Positions 36,453-45,787 are shown, counted from the first letter of the stretch. The stretch: 64,000 nt of DNA from Corynebacterium auris (GCF_030408575.1 NZ_CP047047.1:372001-436000), one strand, 5' to 3'. A program made the numbers and translations. The notes: generated by a model not told the origin, from the sequence alone.

Positions 36453-38806
36453 ACGCTCGGCGGTCTGTACAGCGGGTTAGGGATCCGGCCCGCGTACAGC
36501 AGCGACGCATTCTGCTCACTCAAGTCCACCATGGTCTCGGGGTTGCGCCACTGCAGCCGGTTGAGGCAGGAGTGCGTGAAGTCCGGGGCACAGAGGGGGA
36601 GGGTTGCGCCCGAGTCGGGGTAGTCGGCCTTATACCCGTTGACGCAGGCGCGAACGCAGGCCCAGAATTCTTCGTCGCTGAGGACACCGGCATCGGATAA
36701 GAGGGCGCCGAGGTGACGCAGCACCCCGTCGATGATGTCGGCGTGAATCGGCTGGGCACGCAGCTCCTGGTCCATAGTGGCGTCGCTGGTGATACGGGCG
36801 ATGGCTTCGGGCACCTCGCGCTGGGGGTTAAGCACCGCCACCTCCTCGCCGATGTCTTTGAAGAAGGAACCGACCGGGACGAAGCCGTCGAGTTCCAGGA
36901 TGACGTTCTCGGAGTGCAGCATGAACGCGATGTCGTACTCTGCCAGGGCGCGGATTGCGGGGCGGAGGTAGACATTGAGCAGCCGGGCCAGCCAGTCGGC
37001 GGGGGTCAGGCCCGAGCGGTCGATCCACTCGGCGGCGAGCGGGCGTCCGGCGGGGTCGGTGTGCAGTACCGCGGCGAGGGTGACCGCGACGTTGCCCTCG
37101 CCGAGCATCGGAATCGGGGACTCGCGCCATAGGGCCGCGAGCATCTTCTGGTGGGGGCCGTTGTCCGCGACGCCGGAGGCGGCGCTGCCGTGGTAGACGT
37201 CGCCGGTTACGCCGATCGCAGCGATTTCTTTGAGCAGGCGCACGTTGTAGTGGGTCAGGTCTGGGTCGGCGTCGAGAAGCGAAGCGACCCATTCGTTGAT
37301 GGCGGGGGTGGCCGACATATAAGCCGGTGACAAGCCGCGGGTAAAGCCCATATTGCGCACGGCCACTGCCGTTTTGACGTACGGCAGCTCGGGGCGCGTG
37401 AGGTTGAAGAAAGTGCGGAGCGATTGCTGCGGGTGCATGAGGTCCTCGCCCTCCTCGAGGTAGACCATGTCGCCGCTGAGGAGGAGGTCGGCGAAGACGG
37501 TCGTGACCTTGTTTTCCCACTGCCAGGGGTGCACCGGCAACGCGACGTAGCGCTCCGGGTCGAGCCCATGGCGCGCGAGAACGGCGCCGGTTAGGTCCTC
37601 CATGCGCACGCCGCGTATCGACGCCACAGTCGCCGCCTCCCTGCGCACCGCGACCCACACGAGCGCGGTGGAGCGTCCCTGCTCGGGCACGTAGGCCGTG
37701 GCCTCGGCTTCGCTCATTCCGGCGCGCCCGGCATTGGCGATGAACCCGGGGTGGCCCTCCACCATCGCCGACTCGATGTACTGCATGTACGCGGCGGGTT
37801 TCAGCGATGCGGCGGCGTCGGTGAGCTCTGCGACCAGGGGGCGAGCCAGGGCTTCGGCGCGGGCGCGCCCGGCGAGGGTGGAGGACAATTCCTCTAGGTA
37901 GGTGTGCACGAAGGACGCGGGAATGCCCAGCTGCGGCGCTAGGCGCGAGACGAGCGGGATGAGTCGGACCGGAGCTTCGTTGTCGTCGCGCACCGTGTCC
38001 GGGTCGATGCTGTAGTGCTCCAGCGGATGCTTCGTCGCCGCGAAACGGATGGTCGTGCCTCCGGCGTCGATGGTTGCGTAGCCGGGTTCTTCGGCCGGGA
38101 GTGGGGTGAGGACGCGCTCGTGGATCATCTCGCGTAGCGCTTTGGCCACGAGGTGGGCCTCCGCGCGCCGGGCCGACTCTGCCGTGAGGTGTGTGGCAGG
38201 CGAGGGCAGGTTCAGGTGCGGCGCTCGGGCCCTCGCGGCGAGTGGGGAGGCGTAGAATTCGGCGGGCTCCACTGCCTGGATACAGGCGGTTTTTTCGGCG
38301 ATGACGGTCTGCGCGAAGCCGGGCACAGTGCGAAACCCGGCGAGGGCATTTTTGGCCAGGATCTTGGTGTTGCGGGTGTCGGGTTCCACGATGATGCGCC
38401 GGTGCTTGCGCGGGGCTGCAAAAATCCACGCGACGGTCGCGGCCATGAGCGCCGAGGTCAGACCGGATTCCGTGGCCTCTCCCTCCGGCGGGGCGCACAG
38501 CAGGTGCATGCCGAGATCGCCAGGGCGCAGGGGCAGCTTCTCGGCGAGGTGGCTTAAAAGCACACGGGAGGGGTCGTAGAGCTCGACGAACGCGAGGGGG
38601 GTGCCAGCGCGTTCGATCACGTAGCCGGCTTCGTGCGCGGCGGCGGCGAGGCGGGCAAGCTCGACGGCGACGTCTTTGGGCGAGGCGTCGAGCGCACCCC
38701 AGAACCGCGAGCGCGGGTCGGTGACCCAGCGGTGTAGGGTGTCGTGGTCGGCAACGGCCGCGGGGCGAAACGTGAGCCACCCGGCGGTGGTGTGGATAAC
38801 GCTCAT
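36449..38806 (-). CDS. Fused acyltransferase-NIS siderophore synthetase (DesC/DesD-like)
   Basis: 785 residues, two domains. Residues 1-165 are a GNAT acyltransferase of the IucB/RhbD/DesC type (LHRWVTDPRSRFWGAL, then a helix near 145-160). Residues ~200-785 are an IucA/IucC NRPS-independent synthetase, with EGHPGF (350-355), HPWQW (426-430) and a HSEN motif near 640. The first would acylate an N-hydroxylated diamine with succinyl-, acetyl- or a similar CoA; the second would condense carboxylates with amines using ATP. In desferrioxamine and rhizobactin loci these are usually separate proteins. The ATG overlaps the hydroxylase stop (ATGA). Confidence 0.92.
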   Translation of the reverse strand: MSVIHTTAGWLTFRPAAVADHDTLHRWVTDPRSRFWGALDASPKDVAVELARLAAAAHEAGYVIERAGTPLAFVELYDPSRVLLSHLAEKLPLRPGDLGMHLLCAPPEGEATESGLTSALMAATVAWIFAAPRKHRRIIVEPDTRNTKILAKNALAGFRTVPGFAQTVIAEKTACIQAVEPAEFYASPLAARARAPHLNLPSPATHLTAESARRAEAHLVAKALREMIHERVLTPLPAEEPGYATIDAGGTTIRFAATKHPLEHYSIDPDTVRDDNEAPVRLIPLVSRLAPQLGIPASFVHTYLEELSSTLAGRARAEALARPLVAELTDAAASLKPAAYMQYIESAMVEGHPGFIANAGRAGMSEAEATAYVPEQGRSTALVWVAVRREAATVASIRGVRMEDLTGAVLARHGLDPERYVALPVHPWQWENKVTTVFADLLLSGDMVYLEEGEDLMHPQQSLRTFFNLTRPELPYVKTAVAVRNMGFTRGLSPAYMSATPAINEWVASLLDADPDLTHYNVRLLKEIAAIGVTGDVYHGSAASGVADNGPHQKMLAALWRESPIPMLGEGNVAVTLAAVLHTDPAGRPLAAEWIDRSGLTPADWLARLLNVYLRPAIRALAEYDIAFMLHSENVILELDGFVPVGSFFKDIGEEVAVLNPQREVPEAIARITSDATMDQELRAQPIHADIIDGVLRHLGALLSDAGVLSDEEFWACVRACVNGYKADYPDSGATLPLCAPDFTHSCLNRLQWRNPETMVDLSEQNASLLYAGRIPNPLYRPPSV

Positions 38807-40146
38807 GCGCCGAACCCCCCGATGTCTTGGAAGGCGATGGAGCGCTCGATGGGGTAGACCTCCCGGCCCGTGATGGCACGCAAAACGATGGAGTTGCGCC
38901 ATGGTCCCATCCCGAGGTCGGGGCCGTTGAGGGAGATGAGGTGCTCGTCCGCGTTGAGCGCGAAGAGGGAGCCGTCGTCGTCTGCGGCGAAGTTCTCGTT
39001 GAGGTCGAAGCGCCCTTTCGGGTCAAGGTTGATCAGGTCGCGGGCGGGTTCGAGGAAGGCGGGGATCTGGGCGCTGCGGTAACCAGTGCACAGGATCGCG
39101 GCGTGGGTGGTGTGCGTGGCCTGGGTGCCGCTTTCGTCGTGCCGCAGGTCGAACTCGAGGGCGTCGCTGCGGGTGCGCGCGTAGCGCACGCTTACCCCGG
39201 CGCGCAGCGTGGTGTGCTCCGCTAAGTCGCAGGAGAGGCTGAGCCGGTAGAGCATGTCGTAGATGGCATTCACCGTCTCCGAGGAGATGCCCTTGTACAG
39301 GCTGCGGTCCTCGAGCACCAGCCGGTCGCGCTGGTCCATGGGAAGCCCGCGCACGTAGCGCGCGTACTCCGGGGAGGTCAGCTCGAGGGTGAGCTTGGTG
39401 TATTCCATGGGAAAAAAGCGCGGAGAGCGGGTGATCCAATCCACGCGCGTGCCGTTCGCGACAGCCTGGGGAAGTAGATCCGCATAGATCTCGGCAGCGG
39501 ACTGGCCGGAGCCGATCACAGTCACCGATTCGGCCTCCCGCAGCCACGCGCGCGCCGGGAGGTAGTCGGCGGAGTGGATTGCGCGGGGCGAGTCGCTGGT
39601 ACGCAAAGCTCCGGAAAGCTCCTCGGGAACGAAGGGGTCGGTGCCCACGCCGCTGACCACGTTGCGGGCGAAAACCTCGGGCTGCCCGTCGACCTCGACG
39701 ACCCAGCGGGCGCCGGTTGCGGCGCGCAGCTGCTCCGGTGCCGGGTGCACCGCGCGGACGGCGTTCCCCCAATGCATGGTGCTGAGCTGCTCGCTGACCC
39801 ACGCGCAGTAGTCGGAATACTCGCTTCGCAGAGGGTAGAAGTCCTCGCGGATGTAGTAGCGGTGAAGGCGGCCGTTGAGCTTGAGGAAATTGAGGAAGCT
39901 GTATTGGCTCGTAGGGTCGGCCAGAGTGACTAGGTCGGCGAGGAAGGGAACCTGGATGGTGGATTCCTCGAGCAAGAGGCCCGGGTGCCAGCGGAAGGCG
40001 GGGCGGCGGTCGAAGAACGCTGCGGTGAGTTCCCCGGCGCTGACCAGCGGCTGCGCGAGCGCGGCGAGGCCGAGGTTGAAGGGGCCGATGCCGACCCCAG
40101 CGATGTCGACTGTGCGGTTGGTGTCGGTGGTGTGAGGCGTGGGCAT
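38803..40146 (-). CDS. Lysine/ornithine/diamine N-monooxygenase of siderophore synthesis
   Basis: 447 residues. The FAD motif GVGIGPFNLGLA (17-28), the NADPH motif VIGSGQSAAE (about 210-219) and the QVPFLADLVTLADPTS segment are signatures of the IucD/SidA/DesB class. It N-hydroxylates a diamine or amino acid to make the hydroxamate precursor. AAGGAA precedes the ATG. It sits between the decarboxylase and the acyltransferase-synthetase, in pathway order. Confidence 0.94.
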   Translation of the reverse strand: MPTPHTTDTNRTVDIAGVGIGPFNLGLAALAQPLVSAGELTAAFFDRRPAFRWHPGLLLEESTIQVPFLADLVTLADPTSQYSFLNFLKLNGRLHRYYIREDFYPLRSEYSDYCAWVSEQLSTMHWGNAVRAVHPAPEQLRAATGARWVVEVDGQPEVFARNVVSGVGTDPFVPEELSGALRTSDSPRAIHSADYLPARAWLREAESVTVIGSGQSAAEIYADLLPQAVANGTRVDWITRSPRFFPMEYTKLTLELTSPEYARYVRGLPMDQRDRLVLEDRSLYKGISSETVNAIYDMLYRLSLSCDLAEHTTLRAGVSVRYARTRSDALEFDLRHDESGTQATHTTHAAILCTGYRSAQIPAFLEPARDLINLDPKGRFDLNENFAADDDGSLFALNADEHLISLNGPDLGMGPWRNSIVLRAITGREVYPIERSIAFQDIGGFGA

Positions 40147-40161
40147 GAAAAGCTGTTCCTT

Positions 40162-41613
40162 TTACAGTGTGTCTGCTGCTCGATCGGGAGGTGTGGGCAG
40201 GGTACGGCTGACGCGGACAACGGCGCGAAGGACCGAGGTGATTTCGTCGAGCTTCAGCGTCGGGTCGAGGATGGTGAGCTTCATCAGGGTGCGTTCGTCG
40301 ATGCGGGTGACGGCGATGGCGGCGGTGCCGGAGGAAAAGAGGGCGTCGCGGATGGGGGCGGCGAGTGCGCCGTGCGGGTCACCGCGCAGGGAAAAGAGCA
40401 CGGTGCTGAGATGGGGCTTTTCGTAGAGGTCGAGGTCGGCGAGCTCGGGGTCGTGTTCAATGGCGTGCGCGGCGTCGCGGGCGAGCGCGATGATGCTGTC
40501 GAAGGCAGCGCCGAAGGCCTCGGGGCCGACCGTCCTGAGGGTGACCCAGAGCTTGAGGGCGTCGAAGCGCCGCGAGGTCTGCAGTGCGTAGTCGGCGAGG
40601 TTGAGCCGCGGGGCATCGGCGGGGTTGAGGTAGTCGGCGTGCACGCGCACGGCGGCGAAGTCAGAGGCGTTGCGACAGAGCAGCGCGGAGCAGGTGAGGG
40701 GCTGGTAGAAGGTTTTGTGGAAGTCGATGGTCACGCTGTCGGCCCGGTCGATGCCGCGCAGCAGACCCGCGTGGGTAGGCGACAAACACGCGGCCCCGCC
40801 GTAGGCAGCGTCGACGTGGAGGTGCACCCCGGCGGCCCGGCAGACGTCGGCGATGCCGTCGAGCGGGTCGATGAGCCCGCGATCCGTCGTTCCGGCCGTG
40901 GCCACCACGGCCGCGGGCGTGCACCCGCTCCGTTGGGCGCGGGTGAGGGCGGCGCTCAGCGCAGCGGGCTCCATGGCGACGCTGACGATGTTGCCCGGCG
41001 CGATGCCGAGGAGGTCAGCCGCGCGGTGCACTGAGTAGTGCGCCGTGGGGGAGGCGAAGATTGCGAGCGAGTCGAGGGGCGCCGAGGCGCGGGCCTTGTT
41101 CCGCGCGATGGCCAGAGCCTGCAGGTTGGATTGGGTGCCGCCGGAGGTGAACACGCCGTTGGCGGACTCCGGAAACCCCAGGGTGCGGCTGACCCACTCG
41201 ATCAGGCGTTGCTCGATCAACGCAGCCGCGCCAGCCTGGTCCCAGGACTCCACGGAGGTGTTGAGCGAAGTGGCTAGCACCTCTGCGGCGACGGCGGGCA
41301 GGGCGATGGGGCAGTTGAGGTGGGACAGGTATCTCGGGTGGTGGTAGAGCACTGCCTCGTCGAGCCAGATCTCGCGCAGCTCCGCGAGGGCGCGGTCGAG
41401 CTCGTGGACAGGGGCAGCGAGGTCGATGTCTGCGAGTTGCTTGGCCGCCGAGGGGGTGGTGGAGGGAACTGGGTGGTCAGCGCCGTAAATCGCGTGCGCG
41501 GCGTGTGACGCCGCTTGACTGATGGCGGCGAAGAACTCGCCCGTCGACGCTCCGCGCCCGACGAGGTAGGGACCGACGGAGGTGGACGGGGTCTGCTCAT
41601 GTGTGGAGGGCAT
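40162..41613 (-). CDS. PLP-dependent decarboxylase of siderophore synthesis (DesA/DABA decarboxylase-like)
   Basis: 483 residues of the group II PLP decarboxylases. The PLP Lys is at 300 (TIDFHK), the ring-binding Asp at 268 (HVDAAYGG), and His193 stacks on the cofactor. Family members decarboxylate lysine to cadaverine (desferrioxamine) or diaminobutyrate to diaminopropane (rhizobactin 1021). The substrate cannot be fixed by eye, so the product is open. It is the first gene of the biosynthetic operon. A strong DtxR-like box lies 19 bases upstream of the ATG. Confidence 0.9.
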   Translation of the reverse strand: MPSTHEQTPSTSVGPYLVGRGASTGEFFAAISQAASHAAHAIYGADHPVPSTTPSAAKQLADIDLAAPVHELDRALAELREIWLDEAVLYHHPRYLSHLNCPIALPAVAAEVLATSLNTSVESWDQAGAAALIEQRLIEWVSRTLGFPESANGVFTSGGTQSNLQALAIARNKARASAPLDSLAIFASPTAHYSVHRAADLLGIAPGNIVSVAMEPAALSAALTRAQRSGCTPAAVVATAGTTDRGLIDPLDGIADVCRAAGVHLHVDAAYGGAACLSPTHAGLLRGIDRADSVTIDFHKTFYQPLTCSALLCRNASDFAAVRVHADYLNPADAPRLNLADYALQTSRRFDALKLWVTLRTVGPEAFGAAFDSIIALARDAAHAIEHDPELADLDLYEKPHLSTVLFSLRGDPHGALAAPIRDALFSSGTAAIAVTRIDERTLMKLTILDPTLKLDEITSVLRAVVRVSRTLPTPPDRAADTL

Positions 41614-41631
41614 AGCCCGACGTTATCAAAA

Positions 41632-41650
41632 TAAGGTTTGGCTAACCTCT
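41632..41650 (-). promoter_or_regulatory. DtxR-like iron box of the siderophore biosynthesis operon
   Basis: TAAGGTTTGGCTAACCTCT agrees with the DtxR consensus TTAGGTTAGGCTAACCTAA at 15 of 19 positions, including the GGCTAACCT half. It predicts repression of the decarboxylase-hydroxylase-synthetase operon by iron-loaded DtxR. Confidence 0.8.
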
Positions 41651-41690
41651 GATGGGGGTTGTCGCGGTGCGAAAAACCAACGGCTTACGC

Positions 41691-42551
41691 TTAGTGGCGC
41701 CCCTCCTGCAGCTCCCCCGCGTACAGGCGGAACCCCTCCTCGCCCGCGTCACCGGCGAGCGCGACGCCCGCCCGGCGGGCCAACTCGACCGCGAGCGAGG
41801 ACGCCGGGCCGGCGGCGACGAGAGCGGAGAACCCGGCCGCGGCCGCTTTCTTCGCCAGCTCGAAGGACGCGCGCGAGGTGACGACGAGGATCGTGCCCAC
41901 GGCGGGCAGCTGCTCCTCGAGGAGCATGTGGCCCACGACCTTGTCGGCGGCGTTGTGGGCGTCGATGTCCTCCCTGACTACCAGCGCGGCGCCGTCCGCA
42001 CCGAAGGCCCCGGCGGCGTGGATCCCGCCGGTTTTGCGCACCGGTTTCTGCTGCGCACGCAGCGCCGCGGGCAGCCCCATCACCAGCTCCGGGTCGAGCG
42101 CGAGGGAATCTCCGGGGGAGGGGACGCGGTGGAGCAGCTCGCTGATGGTCTGCTCGCCGCTGACCCCGCACGCGGAGCCCGCCCCGGGGGCCGGCGGCGC
42201 GAGTTGGAGTGGGATGGTCGGGGCGCGGCGGGCGGTGGAGTCGGGTGCGGTATCGAGGTCGATGTCGAGGAGGTTGTAGGTGTTGCGCCCCTCGGGGCCG
42301 ACGGCACCGGCGCAGTAGCGCGCTGTGGAGACGTCGTGAAGCGAGGCGATGAGCCCCTCGGCGTAGAGCCAGCCGTGCGCGAGCTCGACGTCGTGGCCCG
42401 GGGTGCGCATGGTCGTGGTGAGTGTGCGGCCGCCCGCCCTGATCTCGAGGGGCTCCTCGACGCTGGTCGAGCCGGCGCGGGTGTCGGTGAGAATGCGGCC
42501 GTCGCCGCGGGTGACGCGGGTGACGGCGACGTTGCGGGTGATACGTCCCAT
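41691..42551 (-). CDS. fdhD: FdhD, sulfur carrier for formate dehydrogenase
   Basis: 286 residues. FdhD moves sulfur to the molybdenum cofactor of formate dehydrogenase. EEPLEIRAGG, TPGHDVELAHGWLYAEGLI and the KTGGIHAAG segment are typical. The usual CGxCG loop here reads CGVSG: Cys128, matching the essential first Cys, is present, but the second Cys is Ser. No formate dehydrogenase subunit was seen nearby. An AhpD-like gene lies four bases upstream. Confidence 0.92.
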   Translation of the reverse strand: MGRITRNVAVTRVTRGDGRILTDTRAGSTSVEEPLEIRAGGRTLTTTMRTPGHDVELAHGWLYAEGLIASLHDVSTARYCAGAVGPEGRNTYNLLDIDLDTAPDSTARRAPTIPLQLAPPAPGAGSACGVSGEQTISELLHRVPSPGDSLALDPELVMGLPAALRAQQKPVRKTGGIHAAGAFGADGAALVVREDIDAHNAADKVVGHMLLEEQLPAVGTILVVTSRASFELAKKAAAAGFSALVAAGPASSLAVELARRAGVALAGDAGEEGFRLYAGELQEGRH

Positions 42552-42555
42552 ATGG

Positions 42556-43035
42556 TTAGTGCGCGCTGTAGTCGAGGTCGAAGTCGGTGGTGCCCTTGAT
42601 GGAGTGCGGGTCGGTGCGGGTGGTGATGCTCAGCCGGTTAAACGTGTTGATCGCCAGGATGCTCACCAGCAGGTTGTGCGCGCCGTCCTCCCCGAACAGC
42701 TCCACGGTGCGGTCCCAGAGCTCGTCCGGCACGGAGGCCTCCCCGTCGATGTGCGTGACGGCGTCCGTCAGGCGCAGCGCGGCGGTCTCCGAGTCGTCGA
42801 AGGCGTCGGTGTGGTTCGTCCAGTCCTCGGTGCGCAGGATGCGCTCGTGCGACCAGCCATCGTCGCGCGCGTCGCGGCGGTGGGTGGTGATGCACGCCCG
42901 GCAGTCGTTGAGCACGGAGGCGCGAAGGGACACCAGATGGCGGTACTGCTCGGGGGTGTTCTGCGAGGAGTACTTCACCATGGGCAGCAGGGAGCGAAAC
43001 CCCTCGCCGCGGAGCTGGGGACGTGAATGGGTCAT
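42556..43035 (-). CDS. AhpD-like / carboxymuconolactone decarboxylase-family protein
   Basis: 159 residues. The core ASVLNDCRACITTHRRDA contains the CxxC and following His of the AhpD family, whose members act as peroxide-linked disulfide oxidoreductases. The rest is helical, with ETAALRLTDAVTHI. It precedes fdhD with four bases between, suggesting co-transcription. The exact substrate is unknown. Confidence 0.82.
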   Translation of the reverse strand: MTHSRPQLRGEGFRSLLPMVKYSSQNTPEQYRHLVSLRASVLNDCRACITTHRRDARDDGWSHERILRTEDWTNHTDAFDDSETAALRLTDAVTHIDGEASVPDELWDRTVELFGEDGAHNLLVSILAINTFNRLSITTRTDPHSIKGTTDFDLDYSAH

Positions 43036-43197
43036 ACACCAACCCTATGCCCCGTGGTGCGCGTTATCCACAGGCGGGAGGCCCGCGCGGGGGTTATCCA
43101 CAGGGAGGGGCGGTGCGGGCGGGGCGGTGTCCGGGCGGCTGGCTATAACGGAGCCAGCCGCACCGACACGCGGCGCGGCCTGCACAAAGGGGGACGG

Positions 43198-43917
43198 ATG
43201 AAAGACATCGACAAGATCAAGGAGAAGGTGCGCAAGCTGCTCGACCACGCGGCTGACCGCGAGGGCACGCCGGAGGGGGATTCCTTCTACGCCAAAGCCT
43301 TCGAGTACATGGCGGCCTACGGCTTCGAGGAGCGCGACCTGGCAAAACCCGACGCTGACGACGAGGTGGAGCACCGCAGCGTCGAGTTCGTGGGCGCGTA
43401 CACGGACAAGCAGGCGGCGCTGCTGCTCGCGCTGGCCGCGGCCCTGCACTGCACGGGGTTCATGATGCGCACCCCGAACACCACGCGGGCGGTCTCGGCG
43501 GTGATCTTCGGGGCGCGGCGCCACCTCGACCGGGTGGAGATGCTGTACGCCCTGCTCAACCCGGTGATGCTCGCCGGGGCGCGCGCCCACTCCAGCCAGG
43601 GCTGGCACGACACCTCGACGGTGGTCAAGCGCCGCTCCTTCATGTCGGGCTTTGCCGCCTCGGTCGCCGACAAGCTCGGCTCGGCCGAGTCGAAAGTGGC
43701 GCGTGGCGACGGCCGCTACGCCCTCGCTCTCGTGAGCGACCAGCGCCGCGCGGAAGAGGCCCAGCGGGCCTACGTCGAGGCCGAGGGCCTGGTGTCTCGC
43801 TCCTCGCGCTCCCGCGGCGCCTTCGACGGGGGTGCGTTTAACCTGGGGTTTCGCGCCGGGCAGAACACGGATCTGGGGCAGACCAGGGTGCGTCAGCGCC
43901 CGGCGCTGCCGTGGTGA
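43198..43917 (+). CDS. DUF2786 protein
   Basis: 239 residues from the ATG at 43198, with AAAGGGGG upstream. The first ~40 residues (DKIKEKVRKLLDHAADREGT, then a YAKAFEYMAAYGF helix) are a DUF2786 domain. The rest is soluble and helical, with a basic, serine-rich C-terminal part. The role of the family is unknown; it also occurs in phage genomes. It is a single gene, divergent from the AhpD-like gene. Confidence 0.8.
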   Translation: MKDIDKIKEKVRKLLDHAADREGTPEGDSFYAKAFEYMAAYGFEERDLAKPDADDEVEHRSVEFVGAYTDKQAALLLALAAALHCTGFMMRTPNTTRAVSAVIFGARRHLDRVEMLYALLNPVMLAGARAHSSQGWHDTSTVVKRRSFMSGFAASVADKLGSAESKVARGDGRYALALVSDQRRAEEAQRAYVEAEGLVSRSSRSRGAFDGGAFNLGFRAGQNTDLGQTRVRQRPALPW

Positions 43918-44029
43918 GGGGGTAGCGGGGGTGATCCGGGCAATAAAAAGTATCAAACTGTAGCGCACAACACATTAGTGATTTATTGTGAGCCAAAGTA
44001 TTTTCCGATTGGAAGGAAGTGGGAACGAG

Positions 44030-45646
44030 ATGGCGGCTATAAATCAGCGTGCGCTCGCGCGCGGTGCAACGACGATTGCGGTCACCGCCGCGCTGGTCGT
44101 GGGGGTGGCGGCGCCCGCGGGAGCCGAGGAGGGTAGCTCCCTGGAGGGCTCGAGCGTGGGCTCGTCGAAGGTCACGAGCGAAAAGATCCAGGCGGGCAGC
44201 GTCGACCCGTTCTACGACACCGCCGGTGTCGCGCCCACGACGGAGGGGGAGATCCTGCGCCAAAAGACGGCGCCCTACTCGGGTCTGTTCGGCGACAACG
44301 ACCTCGCCCTGCCCGACACGGTGGAAAAGATCATGTACACCACGAAGAACGCGGTGGGACAACTGGAGCCGGTCACGGGTTACGTGCTGGAGCCCACCGT
44401 GCCGTGGCGCGGGGAGGGGCCACGCCCCACGCTCGTGGTCGTGCGCGGTACCGTCGGCCAGGGTGACCACTGCGCCCCCTCGCGCAACTGGCCGCTCGAC
44501 GGGCAGCCGGATCCTGCGAACACGGGACGCTTCGTCAACTTCGAGGGCCTCTACGACATGATGTTTGCCAACCAGGGCGTGCGCGTCGTGGTCACCGACC
44601 TGATCGGTATGGGTACCGAGGGCACGCACACCTACATGAACAGGCTGGACCAAGCGCACGCGATGCTCGATGCGGCCCGCGCGGCCAGCACACTCGTTGA
44701 AGGGCGGGGCGAGGAGTTCGGCTCCGTGGCGCTCTACGGGCACTCCCAGGGTGGCGGCGCCTCCGCCGCGGCGGCGGAGGCGCAACCGGAGTACGCGCCC
44801 GACGTGAATCTCGTGGGCGCCTACGCATCGGCCCCGCCCGCCGACCTCAACGCGGTGATGGCCAACATCGACGGCTCCGACCTGTCCGGCGCGATCGGGT
44901 TTTCCATCAACGGCCTCCTCCGCCGTTACCCCGACCTGCAAAAGCTGATCGACGAGAACGTCAACGACAAGGGGCGCGAGGCGCTCGACTCGCTGTCCGG
45001 GATGTGCACCGACGAGATCATGGATAAGTACGCCTACGCCACGACCCGGGAGTGGATCAAGGGCGGGCGCTCGCTGGGCGAGGTCGTCGCCGACAGCCCC
45101 GAGGCGCGGAAAGCGATCGCGGACCAGCACATCGGCAACGGTACGCCGAAGGTGCCCGTCATGATCGTCTCCGGGCGCTTCGACCGCAACGTCGCCTATG
45201 GCCAGGCCAAGGAGCTCGCCCGGAACTGGTGCGGCAAGGGCGTTCCCGTCTACTACCGCGACGACATCATCCCCGAGATCGGGACCATCGGCGAGTACAA
45301 CCACGTCGCGCAGGCCGTCTCAGGAGGTTCCTTCGGTATCCCCTTCCTCATGGTCCGCTTCCACGGGCGCGAGCTGGACAACGCGAAGCTGTGCACGAAC
45401 TTCAACGGGAACGAGGGCTCCTCGGCCGTAGACCTGAGCTCGGCTCTGTCGAGCCTGCCGCTGTCGAGCGGGCTGGTGGCGCCCGGCACGACCCAGGGCG
45501 CGAGCTCGGGCACGCAGGGTTCGGGCATCACCTCCCCGGCGGGCACGATCGCGGTGATCGTCGGCGTCATCCTCGCCACCCTCGGTGGAGCGGCGGTGGC
45601 GCTGCTGCCCCTGCTCCGCAGCGCGGGGATCAACGTCCCCTTCTAG
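44030..45646 (+). CDS. Secreted LIP-family lipase with C-terminal membrane anchor
   Basis: 538 residues from the ATG at 44030, with GGAAGGAAG about 10 bases upstream (a GTG at 43988 is possible but less likely). A signal peptide ends near AGA (30-32). The alpha/beta hydrolase core has GHSQGG with nucleophile Ser239 and matches the secretory lipase (LIP) family. A Ser/Thr/Gly-rich linker leads to one membrane segment near 508-530, so it is probably held at the cell surface. Lipid-requiring skin corynebacteria carry several such enzymes. AT-rich sequence at 43940-43990 probably holds the promoter. Confidence 0.88.
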   Translation: MAAINQRALARGATTIAVTAALVVGVAAPAGAEEGSSLEGSSVGSSKVTSEKIQAGSVDPFYDTAGVAPTTEGEILRQKTAPYSGLFGDNDLALPDTVEKIMYTTKNAVGQLEPVTGYVLEPTVPWRGEGPRPTLVVVRGTVGQGDHCAPSRNWPLDGQPDPANTGRFVNFEGLYDMMFANQGVRVVVTDLIGMGTEGTHTYMNRLDQAHAMLDAARAASTLVEGRGEEFGSVALYGHSQGGGASAAAAEAQPEYAPDVNLVGAYASAPPADLNAVMANIDGSDLSGAIGFSINGLLRRYPDLQKLIDENVNDKGREALDSLSGMCTDEIMDKYAYATTREWIKGGRSLGEVVADSPEARKAIADQHIGNGTPKVPVMIVSGRFDRNVAYGQAKELARNWCGKGVPVYYRDDIIPEIGTIGEYNHVAQAVSGGSFGIPFLMVRFHGRELDNAKLCTNFNGNEGSSAVDLSSALSSLPLSSGLVAPGTTQGASSGTQGSGITSPAGTIAVIVGVILATLGGAAVALLPLLRSAGINVPF

Positions 45647-45673
45647 GGTGCGCCGGCGCCGCGGGCCAGGCCG

Positions 45674-45743
45674 GTGAACTTTCGGGAAAGGGTGCGTGAA
45701 CTGGTCTTTCCCGGCTTGCCGGCCGCGGGGGCGCTCCTAGACT
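45674..45743 (+). promoter_or_regulatory. Promoter with GTGAAC direct repeats before the phytase-like gene
   Basis: GTGAAC occurs at 45674-45679 and 45696-45701, a 22-base (2 x 11) spacing resembling the direct repeats bound by corynebacterial PhoR. A TAGACT at 45738-45743 fits a -10. The match is by eye. Confidence 0.35.
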
Positions 45744-45787
45744 GAAAAGGACATTCCCCGCCGCCCGTATTCCCAGGAGTCGCCCCC

